64,000 bases of DNA from Omphalotus guepiniiformis (Eukaryota; Basidiomycota; Agaricomycetes; Agaricales; Omphalotaceae): assembly GCA_028554645.1 (NCBI GenBank), contig JAQOOI010000054.1:1-64000 (forward strand), given 5' to 3'. This document shows, in pieces, positions 45,816-56,155 of this stretch (the stretch's first letter is position 1; every line of letters starts with the position of its first letter). The notes under the pieces are model-generated. The model worked only from the letters and a program-made list of their open reading frames with translations. It did no database searches and was not told where the DNA came from. The position numbers were made by a program, and so were the translations under genes.

Positions 45816-48367
45816 AAACTGGTCCTTGGACTGTCCTATAAGCAGTTAGACTGGGTATCTACTGCCATTGAAGGCACTATTTTCAACAGGTAAGCTCTAT
45901 CTATCCACAGAACTAGCAGGTAAGAATATTTTCACCAAGATATTTGATCTCACAATCTGTTTCAGAATCTATTGAGACAATCTCATATATGATGGTTCTT
46001 CATCTAGGCAGCGGATTACCATGCCATCTCTCCAAGGCCAACACCAAGAAATTGGTTGGTATATAGTTGTGGGAATCATCACTCATATCTTGAATCAATC
46101 AAATTCTTCTGCTGTCATGTGCAAGCTAAGGCTCTCAGCAAGCTTAATTGCAGATCTGGAAACAGTGTCGAAGAATACAACCTTCTCCTATATGGATTCA
46201 GAATATTGAGCTTGTTTTACCAATGATATTGATGCAAGGACAAGGTTCTTCTATAATCAGATTATTATTCTTATTGCAAAGTGCTTACTTAGCACTATAT
46301 AGTTGACCATACTCATTTGCTTAATACTTGCTTTGACACTTATCTCAATATTATCTTATCTTGCCAAGTTGTACAAGGTATTACACAGTTGCTTAATGCT
46401 TGCTTTGATTAGAATACTACTTAATAGTCACCTTTCTGAAGTTATTCTCCAGCAATATAAGATCGCGCACACGCACTATCTGCCATAGCGCGAACACTAG
46501 CTATTACAGCGCGAGCGCTACTTGCCATAGTGTGAGCACTATCTGTCCTAGCGCGAGCAACAACTGCAATATTGTGAGCACCATCTGCTATTATGTGATC
46601 AAGGGGTTGTATACAGCTAAGACTAAGAGAGATATGATGTTTATAGAAGTTTGTGCTGAAATTATTTTTTGACACTTTTAAACAGCATATGGCCAAAGGC
46701 ACCAACAAAGCGAACGCTTTTGATCCCACATGATTCCTGAAGCGAGGCGTCGATGTCATCCATGGTACGATCAGACGGAAGATTAGGCAAGCCAAGAGCT
46801 AGCATGGCCCAATGTATTGCAATGTTCTGCTTGCGTGAAAAGGCACAACGGGGTACATGTCGCAATATGTCTAAAACACACGTCTATTCTATGCCGTCAG
46901 CAAGACAAGCATATCGAGATTTCAAGGAGCAACACACTTCTCTGTCGGGCCATGGATACCACTCTGAGGTCTGATCAGGCACATGCTTGTGTCGATGTTT
47001 GAAGACGCCGAGGACGTCCGGTAGGTCAGGTTCAGTTTCATGGTCCATGTCAGAGTCATCGTCGCTCCGGTCACCTTTGTTTTTGCTATCTGACGCAGAC
47101 CCCCATCCGCATTCGCCATTCAGGTACATCTCCAACTGCTCGACGAGGTCCTGGGTATACGACTGCGCAGCCGAATCGAGCTCCATCTCATTCCATGCCA
47201 CCGGTGCATCCTCCTCATTAAAATCAAACTGCGCCACTGAACTCGAGTCCTGTGGACTGCCCGACATTTTCATTGTTGCCAGCATGCGAAGAAGATGACC
47301 ACGAAGAGGTACGCCCGAGCCGGAGCTTGTCGCATGAGCTGGAGGCGGCACACTTGAATCATGAGCAGGCTCCGGAGATTTCTCCCAGCGGCGAAGGTTG
47401 CGAGTATGTCTCCGACTTCGTTCATGTTGAGGAATATGCCGCACGTCCATAGGATTGCCCATGCACGCTAAGCACCGGAACGTTCCAATATTTGCTTCAT
47501 CGGGATGCCAGACTAACATTCGATAAGCAGCATGATGACATTGACTTCGGTTTAACGTACCACCCGGGTTGCTAGAGGTAAAATCACCGGTTTTTCGGGT
47601 GAAGCGGGATGAAGGCGCATGCTGAACCGGTTCTCTATTTGGTGCACCACCAGGAAGAAGCACCCGAAGCTGCAGTAGCGACAGGTTGGCAAGACCGATC
47701 GTTTGAAGCACCGTTGTACTGTCGAGAGGGGTGTACGAGTGTGGAGGGAAGAAGAGAGAATACGTGCATCGACTATCAGGGCCCGTAATGAGGTGTCGAC
47801 GCCTCAGCTCCTTCAAAACATCTCCTGCGCTGGTGTACTCATGTACATCTGAAATAGAAGTGTTAACTACTTCGACCGCGGTCGAAAAGGTTGAGTCACC
47901 AATTTTCTGAGAATGGGCAAACGGTCCTTGCACAAAGATTTGAAGCGGAGTCGCCTTGACAGTCTGAGAGTTCGTGTATACAATTGAACGAGATGATTCA
48001 AGTTGAGCACCTGTATTTCCTTGGTTAGATACTATGCATCAAAGAATGCTGGCGCATGCTCACTGAAAGTACGCCCCAGATATTGCACTCCATCGTGTAT
48101 GAATGAATTCAACACCCAATATAGCAGTGCTTCGCCCAAATATTCTTGAAGATAATGTGCGAATGCCGGGTTTGTATAAGCCAGGTACGCGATGAAGAAT
48201 GTGACATAAGAGCAAGGAAACACGAGCATGAAGCGAAGCAAGAAACGAAATCGTGCAGCGTTTCGATGCCTTTCGCGATATTGAACATCTTTGAGCCACA
48301 AAAATTGACGACGTTGCGCAATAAGTCGAAGGAGCGGCGTCGAAAATCGTATACGGCCGGGCTTCAT

Positions 48368-49078
48368 CGTTCCAAGGTCAGAGAGAGACAGAGGTCAACG
48401 CGACGCGAGACAGTTCGTCACGTGTGAATGTAACCGACGTGAAGTGTGAAGTTGTGAAGTGTGGCGTTTGTGGGCGCCGCACGTTGAGGTCTTCTAAATT
48501 CCAACTTCCAACTCACTTCTTTTCTCTTTTCTCTTTCCTCCTCTTTCTCTACGCTCTCTCTGTCTCGCTCTCTGAACACAGATACATGTAAGTCGTTCTC
48601 GCCGGTCTGGGTAGAGCACCAACGCGATTGTGGCGTTCAACGACGCGTTAGTCGCAAGGGTACGTTGGCTGTACGCGGAAGCCACGACCTTGGCGGCTGA
48701 TGTTCACTGCAGCCTGTATGCCTTGCGACCCGCGCGTCGTTGAATGCCACAATCACGTTGGGGCCGCCCGTTCATTTCAAGTTCAATTGCGCTCATTCAC
48801 GTCGTTTGTACACTCCTCTAGGTGACTTATTTGCGCTAGGAGCACCAGTGAGTTTGCTCTCTCTACAAGCATGCTAACGTCAATCCCGCAGTCAACTGTA
48901 CGCCTGTCGCAGGGACGTGTGCGCAGTACGCGGAAGCCACGACCCTGGCGGCTGATGTTCACTGCTGCACCCACGTCCCTTGTGACTGGCGTATGGTTGA
49001 TTGAGAGGATTGACGGGGGCATGCTCGTTCACCAAGCTTGTCGTCACTTGCTAACAGTTCTCATGCTTCACGCAGGCG
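48368..49078. promoter_or_regulatory. Divergent intergenic region between transposase and dioxygenase genes
   Basis: Seven hundred bases separate the transposase ATG (48,367, minus) from the first plausible ATG of the dioxygenase side (49,079, plus). The region holds a CT-rich tract (about 48,515-48,575), a 40-bp-arm hairpin and a 40-bp direct repeat. A shared control region is the simplest reading, but no promoter element is demonstrated. Confidence 0.4.
48620..48760. repeat. Hairpin with 40-bp arms
   Basis: 48,620-48,659 and 48,721-48,760 are reverse complements at about 35 of 40 positions (core GATTGTGGCGTTCAACGACG). The 61-base loop contains one copy of a 40-bp direct repeat (48,671-48,710); its partner is at 48,926-48,965 with one mismatch. 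A diverged second hairpin-like unit surrounds that partner. Confidence 0.8.
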
Positions 49079-49196
49079 ATGGATTTCGAAATTGAAGGCG
49101 GAGGGTATCGTAGGACGAGATCTAGGAAGATTTTCAGCCCATTCCGAGTCGTTATTAAACCGCAACCTGGCCAAGCCATCAAGGGACCCCGGGATA
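49079..49196 (+). other. Possible first coding piece of the dioxygenase gene
   Basis: An ATG at 49,079 opens a basic frame (MDFEIEGGGYRRTRSRK) that runs to the insertion site of TIR copy 2. Downstream of the element the protein-like frame is offset relative to it, so a frame break, or an intron I cannot see, would be needed to join them. It could also be chance. Confidence 0.25.
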
Positions 49197-51748
49197 TGCT
49201 GTTTAAAAGTGTCAAAAAATAATTTCAGCACAAACTTCTATAAACATCATATCTCTCTTAGTCTTAGCTGTATACAACCCCTTGATCACATAATAGCAGA
49301 TGGTGCTCACAATATTGCAGTTGTTGCTCGCGCTAGGACAGATAGTGCTCACACTATGGCAAGTAGCGCTCGCGCTGTAATAGCTAGTGTTCGCGCTATG
49401 GCAGATAGTGCGTGCGCGATCTTATATTGCTGGAGAATAACTTCAGAAAGGTGACTATTAAGTAGTATTCTAATCAAAGCAAGCATTAAGCAACTGTGTA
49501 ATACCTTGTACAACTTGGCAAGATAAGATAATATTGAGATAAGTGTCAAAGCAAGTATTAAGCAAATGAGTATGGTCAACTATATAGTGCTAAGTAAGCA
49601 CTTTGCAATAAGAATAATAATCTGATTATAGAAGAACCTTGTCCTTGCATCAATATCATTGGTAAAACAAGCTCAATATTCTGAATCCATATAGGAGAAG
49701 GTTGTATTCTTCGACACTGTTTCCAGATCTGCAATTAAGCTTGCTGAGAGCCTTAGCTTGCACATGACAGCAGAAGAATTTGATTGATTCAAGATATGAG
49801 TGATGATTCCCACAACTATATACCAACCAATTTCTTGGTGTTGGCCTTGGAGAGATGGCATGGTAATCCGCTGCCTAGATGAAGAACCATCATATATGAG
49901 ATTGTCTCAATAGATTCTGAAACAGATTGTGAGATCAAATATCTTGGTGAAAATATTCTTACCTGCTAGTTCTGTGGATAGATAGAGCTTACCTGTTGAA
50001 AATAGTGCCTTCAATGGCAGTAGATACCCAGTCTAACTGCTTATAGGACAGTCCAAGGACCAGTTTTTGACAAAATACAATGTCATAGAGTGTATGATTT
50101 GTGGACAAGATCAATTGACTTTCAAGCATGCATATAATGGACTTCTTGTGTCCAATAGAATGTTAACTTTTTTTTGGCAATTTTTATATCATATTTTGGG
50201 CTCTAAATTAATTTGTGCAGAGATCAACCTGCCCAGGGAGTCTGACTTAGAGCATGAATCAAGAAAATCTGATGGTGTATACTAGCAATCTCAGATGTGC
50301 AAACAAGATCATAATATTCCCAACTCTGACTTTGATAGCAAAACTGGTGTGTAGCATCTATAGTTAATTTCATATCATATCAATATGTCTGATTGTAGAT
50401 TCAGCCCAATTTTCTGTCTAGATATGAAAGTCAACTTGTTTGGCTAGTATGACTACACTCCATGATAGTATTGAAGATAAACTTGCAAATATCCAGGATG
50501 GAATACTTAAGCCAACTCTAATGTCATTAATATCACTGATCAGGAATAGAGCATATTCAGACCAATGTAAGACCAGTGATATAACATTTAAATGATCTTA
50601 TAGTAAATCATTAGTGTATAGAAAATTATTATTCAAGCTTGTTAGTTTCAATATACAGTGATTAGTACTTGTTGTTAGTACTTCAAGTTCAAGTTCATTG
50701 AATGAGATAAAATTTCATTCTGCAGGAATCAAATTGACAGTTGCAGAGGATACTGACCACTTTCACTTTACACAGGCTAGCTGTAGAGATAAAACAGAGG
50801 AGCAATGATGAAAGGGAGAATACCAAGCTGGCACTGTTACTTTTGAGAATTCATGTTCACTTACAAGATGTATAATCTATTATACAATTCATAATGAACA
50901 TATTTCATGTAAATCTGTATTTTGTGATAATCATACTTTATGATCTTACATTGGTTCGAATATGCTCTAATTCAATAACAAAATGAAATTGGATCATGCC
51001 ACTAGTACTGGACTTGATTTATGGACAAAAGATAGAGTGTTTGTTTTGATTCACTTTAGTCTCTGCCTTCATCTAGGATACTTGGGATATTCTTATAGCT
51101 CTGCCCACTCATTTGCTTAATATGCTTTGATCTAGAATATCACATCTTAATAGTTGACCACACTTATAAGAGATAATACTAGTTAGTATTATCTGTATAT
51201 TGAGTTATAACTTATCTATCATCTGTGAGCACAACACAGATATATTCAGTCTACATATGCTATACAGATAGATAAATTTAAGCTACTTTTATAGGACCAG
51301 AGCCCTGTGATGCTAATAAAGACCAACAAAGTGGTCATGTGGTCATATAAATGTGATAAGATAATTGAGATAAGCATCACTTATCTCAATATTATCTTAT
51401 CTGGCTAAGTTGTATGAGGTGTTACACATTTGCTTAATGCTTGCTTTGATCTAGAACACCACTTAATAGTCACCTTTCTGAAGTTATTTTCCAGCAATAT
51501 AAGATCGCGCGTGCACTATCTGCCATAGCGCGAACACTAGCTATCATAGCGCGAGCACTACTTGCCATTGTGTGAGCACTATCTGTCCTAGTGCACGCAC
51601 TACCAGCCATTGTGTGAGCAACAACTGCAATATTGTGAGCACCATCTGCTATTGTGTGATCAAGGGTTTGTATACAGCCAAGACTAAGAGAGATATGATG
51701 TTTATAGAAGTTTGTGCTAAAATTATTTTTTGACACTATTAAACAGCA
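49197..51748. mobile_element. Non-autonomous TIR element, copy 2 (2,552 bp), inverted relative to copy 1
   Basis: Position x in copy 1 corresponds to 95,882 minus x in copy 2 across almost the whole element, changing to 95,884 near one end because of a 2-bp (CA) indel. Sequence is near-identical wherever I compared it. TA flanks both ends (49,195-49,196 and 51,749-51,750). It sits between a possible first coding piece (49,079-49,196) and the dioxygenase reading frame, and carries no transposase. Confidence 0.85.
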
Positions 51749-51799
51749 TACCGGGACTTCAATATCTTGGACGCGCTACAGGAGGAGAACGTGATACGC

Positions 51800-53380
51800 A
51801 TGCGACAAGAAGATGAAGGAGACGGTTATCCGTCAGAAAATGAGGTGGAGCTGGAGGACGAGAACGAGAACGAAGACGAGGCTGCAGACGAAGGCAACAT
51901 GGCCAGCGGTAGTGGCTTGCTCACCAACTTTGCGACCGTTTCATCCATGACAGACCACACATTCTCGTCATCTTCTCCCGTTTCGCCGTCACTTAGCCCG
52001 CTCGCGAACGCCTCAAATGGCTCCCCCGCTTCGTCCACTCCGTATCGACGTGCACCGAACAAGGCTATGAAACGACGCAAATACAAACCTGTTGTACGCG
52101 CGAAGCGGGCTATCAGACGCGAAAATGAACAGCAGGAGTTGGAAGACCAATACAATGTACGGGTGAAATGTGTTGCTTTGAAGAAGGCAGCGGCAGCCAA
52201 GACGCATGGCCTCCCAGACGCAGATCTAGCTACCGCACCTGTGAGCTCCAGTGGTTGGGTCGGCCGTCGTCAACATTTCGAGAAGGAACACGTAGATTTA
52301 GAGACAGCATTCCGGGACGGTCTGCACCTGTTGGACTGGCAAGCAGAGTGAGTGGTCTTTCTGAGGTTTCGTCTTCTCTCTCAGGCTGTACTGACCCTGT
52401 GTACTAGCGACACATACGCTATCGTCGATCGAAACAATGTGGCAATTGCAGTACTGGGAGCTCCCCCTCCTGGTCAACACCGGTCCGATTGGCAGGCGGT
52501 TATACAAAATGCGACCTTGGCAGTCGAGGAGGCACGTACAAAAATCCCGTTCACTGAGAAGGAAAAGAACCATCGGCGAGGCGACTTTCCGGCAGCGGCA
52601 TATGGTATCTCTTTTGGAGGGGGTCAAAAGGTTGCATACATTATTGATTGCGCTCTATTGTACTTTTCTGATGCCCATGACAGCGCCCAGGGATCCTCAA
52701 GCACTCCAAGAAGACCAACACCATACTGCGAAATCTGCTTGCATCTCCGTCATTCACCCGCATCTCTGGATATGCTAATTGTAAGCCTCCCGGTTTGTAG
52801 TATCCTCACATTGCTCACATTGTGTTCAGCATTGTTTCGTACCTTTGCGCCGCGCACATATGAATATTACATCGACGGCCTGGCAGCTTTGCGCCGGTGG
52901 AACCCTCGCCTTTCCCCAAACTATCCTCACACTGCGTTTGCTGCAAGCACCTGGAATTTCGGCCCTTCCTCGGTGTCGTATCCTCATACGGACAATGGTA
53001 ACGTTGCATTTGGGTGGTGTGCCATCACTGCCATGGGAAACTATGACCCTGATCGTGGTGGACATCTCATTCTGTGGGACCTTGGCCTGGTTATTCGCTT
53101 TCCGCCTGGTGCTACCATCTTGATACCATCCGCGCTACTGGTGCACTCCAATGTCGATATTCAGGAAGGTGAAAGCAGGTATTCGTACATTCAGTACTCT
53201 GCTGGGGGGCTTTTCTGATGGATCTATAACGGATTTCAAAACGAGGAACGTTGGAGAGAAAATGCGTCTGCTTGGGATGTGGAAAAAGCTGCGGCGGATA
53301 GGAAGGAGCGGGCAAAGAAGGGACTGGCAATGTTCTCCACTATTAACGAAATTATTGAGCGATACAAAAAGTCGAAATAG
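51800..53380 (+). pseudogene. TET/JBP-like 2OG-Fe(II) dioxygenase with one nonsense codon
   Basis: Exons in phase: 51,800 (first ATG)-52,347, 52,408-52,630, 52,684-52,780 and 52,830-53,380, giving 472 residues apart from one internal TGA. An acidic then basic N-terminus precedes DWQADDTYAIVD, a GGGQK segment and the dioxygenase core. Core residues seen are the H-x-D iron ligands (His codon 52,985, Asp 52,991), FGWCAITAMGNYDPDRGGH, FPPGATILIPSALLVHSN with the distal His at 53,144, and a likely 2-oxoglutarate-binding Arg at 53,177. Family members oxidise modified bases in DNA and are expanded beside KDZ transposons in mushrooms. The TGA at 53,216 follows the core and would remove about 54 residues. 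The rest of the frame is open. Confidence 0.6.
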
Positions 53381-53397
53381 TGTATATAAATGTGATG

Positions 53398-53968
53398 TTA
53401 GATACTCTCGTGATTATGCAATGTTTTGATTTCCTCTCGTAGTGTCTTGTTTTCCTGTAGAATGTCCAGAAGCCAGGTGTGATATTGGTCTGCCTTCGTG
53501 GCATATTCGTGCAATTGATCACGCAGGTTGACATACATGCCCTGCACCTCTTTACAACGTGCAACTGCTTCGTCACGCTCTCGTTCTGCCTGCGACAACT
53601 CCATACTTTTCTCCCAAAGTTTGCAACTCATGCTGTTCACTGCTTGGGTGAGCCGTTCCTTGCGGATGACAAGCTTTTGTGTGAGACTCCAATCATCCGC
53701 AATTTCGAGAAGATATGCATAGTATGCCTTGAAATCCATGGCTAAATTAATGATGAGCCTACAAACATCCTTCGCAATATTCCTTTACTGACGTACTTTC
53801 TGACTTATGCCTTAGCAGGTCGGCTTTAGGTCTGTCGAGGTCTTCGGATTCATCATCTGAAAATCCTGCAGGGTAACGGTCGTGGTGCAGCCCATGCTTT
53901 GACAGGATGTTTTCCACATATTGGTAAGATCCAACATTGTCATCAAAAGCTTTGAAGTAGTCTGACAT
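53398..53968 (-). CDS. Small coiled-coil protein, unknown
   Basis: Two exons, 53968-53797 and 53741-53398, joined in phase across a 55-nt intron, encode 171 residues. The first half is acidic (FSDDESEDLDRPK). The second half is a long amphipathic helix with heptads (about residues 80-160), likely a dimerising coiled coil. No catalytic motif is present. It converges on the dioxygenase gene with an 18-bp gap between stop codons and may belong to the same mobile module. Confidence 0.6.
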
Positions 53969-54301
53969 CCTACATGCAACAAAGTGAAGTTTGGGGTTAA
54001 GAGAATAAATTCAAAGCTCATGATTCTCTCTTACCCTGGAGCCTGTGTATCGTTGGGCGCTATCACGACAGAGCTGCTTGGCGAGCCGACAAGCAAGGTT
54101 TCGGTGTGGTCTTGTTCAACTCTGCTGGTGCGCAAGAGGTCCACAGATGACGGTGGACTGGGAGGATATTCAGAGGATGACATGCAGCAAGACGTGTGAG
54201 CAACCGACCTTGGAGACCAAACAGTGAACTCGTGAGCGGAAGCAAATCTTTGTTGGTTTCTAACCCGGTGTCACCCGAGACAGGTCTCTTTCTTGTCAAC
54301 C

Positions 54302-56155
54302 ATGTCGTTCTCCTCGTTCTCCTCCTCCAGTGGCAGCCTTCATGGTGAAGACGCTGAACAAGAAGGACCTCGAAATATTGAAGGAGATCAACAAATGATG
54401 AATTCCTTATCACGTATGCTTCAGGATCCTCCTCTTCTGGCACAGTGGCTTGGAAACGCAAGGGGTCTAAATGAAGAGCACAAAGCTGAGCTGGCTTTGC
54501 TCACACAGGTTTTTTATTTTATTTATATCTTCTTTAAAAGATTGTTCTGTCGCTCATTGAAACACTCCAGCCTAGGTTCACGGAGGGAGTGCCCCAAAAC
54601 CTCTTGTTGTACCAGCTTTATAGCATGGCAACGAATTTACAGACACAAGAGCAAGTGGAAACGTTGGTGACACAAAACAGCCATGGTGATACCAAGACGC
54701 TGGAAGTCCTAGAGAATCTCAAGGCGCGATTTGACGAGAATCCAGATATCACAAGGATTCAAAAGGTACTAAACCTGTTTTCTATAATCATGTTGCTGAT
54801 TTCTGTTGTAGAGCCTTATTGTAGATTGTTGCAAGGCTGTCATAGGACAATGGACACGCAAGACCTTCGATAATGATAGTATCATTGCTGACGTCGAGGT
54901 GAGATGCTGGCTTTTCTGCTGTTCAGAATGACCGTCTCAATCAAAAGCAGACAATGCTGAAAAGGGATCCTACAAGATATGATTTCGGAAAGGCATTCGA
55001 GAAGGCATCCAAGGCCTTTGACAAGCGTTTGAGGAGTGAAATCCGGACTCAGGCATCTTATGTGAAGTCGATTCTCCGCGACGTGGTGAGTATTGTATAG
55101 TGTCGCAAATACAAGTGACATTGACATTACTACACATAAGTACATTGAAACTGCAGACATTGGGGCGACTCAGGCAACAGGAATCATCTCAAAGCGTATG
55201 TTCGGCATTGGAATCACGAACAGCAGAACAAAGGCAATCACCCGAGTTCTGGTCGTGGTGAGTAACCAGTGTATGCAGCTAATTGTAATGGGTGACAGAC
55301 ACTTTTTCTACAGCATGCGTTTGTTCGGGCTCAACCGCTGCTTTTCAAGCCTCTTGTGAACAAAAGGAAGACGAAAACAGGTGTCAAGCGAAAGCGAGGG
55401 GACGATGGCCTCACACTTGACCTGCCGCCATCAATCACTAATCTGGCCACTACCACCATGGAGGACAACGAAGACACTGACACACTACATACTCTCAGCA
55501 GCAAGAAAACCATGGGAACTTGGGATCAGTTTCAGGACTGGCTCGAGGAGAAGGAAAAGTTATGGGGGCAATTCACTGTAGAGACTGAATCTTGGAAGAG
55601 GTACGAGAATGATGCTCCTGGAGACTCCAGTGTCTGATCAATGCTCTCGTCAGCTTTCTCGAAGAATGTATCCTTGAGGAACGAAGGAAATTTCCCTCTG
55701 ACAAACTTCCAGACATCCCACGGACACAAGAAGACACACCATTGGCTCCAAGTCGCTCCTCGCTTCTCTCGTCTGCACCTGTCGCCAGAATACTACCATC
55801 TACACCGACTCCCCTCTCTGCTTCGCAACGAGTAAATCAATGTCATTCATTGTCGGACGATGCGGGACCAGTGCACATCCCATGGGACCTATCTCAAAGT
55901 CGGTAGAGTGGCAATTGTGCTCAAGTGTATTTACCCTTCTAACAATTCACTTAAGGTTCACCAACAAGAGCTGGATGGAACACGACAGTAGAAAGCCCAA
56001 CACCATCTTGGGATTCATGGCATAGAAGTGACAGTCAGAACAGTGCACGCTCTTTCAGCCCAGTGTCGAGCAGGCACACGGCACTGCAATCTCCTCAGGC
56101 TGGTCCAGGGCCAACAGGTAATATGCTCAGTTCACTTCTGAATCCCAGTATCTAG
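54302..56155 (+). CDS. Unknown 498-residue protein beside the dioxygenase
   Basis: Eight exons in phase: 54302-54508, 54571-54765, 54812-54898, 54927-55085, 55141-55257, 55314-55600, 55654-55898 and 55956-56155, with introns of 28-62 nt. The N-terminal third is Ser-rich then helical. A basic helix (DKRLRSEIRTQASYVKSILRDV) and a nuclear-signal-like KRKTKTGVKRKRG (about residue 290) follow. Then comes a WDQFQDWLEEKEKLWG helix and a Ser/Pro-rich tail. I do not know the family. Alternatives at the last exon are possible because a donor-like GTAATATG stands near 56,118. Basic patches suggest nuclear or DNA-associated work, which is inference only. Confidence 0.6.

Larger units (their letters stand above)
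44134..46687. mobile_element. Non-autonomous TIR element, copy 1 (2,554 bp)
   Basis: The element begins TGCTGTTTAA and ends with its inverse. It is flanked on both sides by TA (44,132-44,133 and 46,688-46,689), a target duplication as in Tc1/mariner-like insertion. Terminal inverted repeats extend about 350 bp and contain subterminal ~21-bp repeats (GTGCTC-CGC-ATGGCA type). The interior is AT-rich and has no transposase; only frames of 60-90 residues without known domains exist. It interrupts the large transposase gene, so it arrived later. Copy 2 is its mirror image with the same length apart from one 2-bp indel. Confidence 0.85.
40565..48367 (-). pseudogene. Large DNA-transposon transposase (KDZ/Plavaka-like), split by an insertion
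   Basis: Minus-strand, multi-exon. Exon 1 (48367-48064) encodes a basic N-terminus with a hydrophobic segment. The next exon (from 48,010) has a beta-grasp-like part (CTYSLFFPPHSYTPLD), a CLAC...HIPQHERSRRH zinc-binding motif and an acidic stretch. An in-frame TAG stands at 46,884. After 46,689 the gene is interrupted by a 2.55-kb element and resumes at 44,133. Downstream exons carry LHFYPEDS, WLYCDDTSGNVSKKWNKHN (about 43,440), GDNPMQSEFACHIG with FFCRVCW (about 43,100), GLDPHSDTPVEILH (about 42,510) and C-terminal regions ending at 40,565. Such proteins catalyse cut-and-paste transposition. I recognise the type from mushroom genomes but cannot decide between KDZ and Plavaka families. The stop and the insertion make it inactive. 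Confidence 0.6.

Noticed and set aside
48032..48367. Separate small membrane protein gene
   Set aside because: It joins in phase by a 53-nt GT-AG intron to the next minus-strand transposase exon, so I treat it as the transposase N-terminus.
49038..49454. Plus-strand frame of 138 residues crossing the left border of TIR copy 2
   Set aside because: It joins host and element sequence across the insertion point, so it is a chimeric chance frame.
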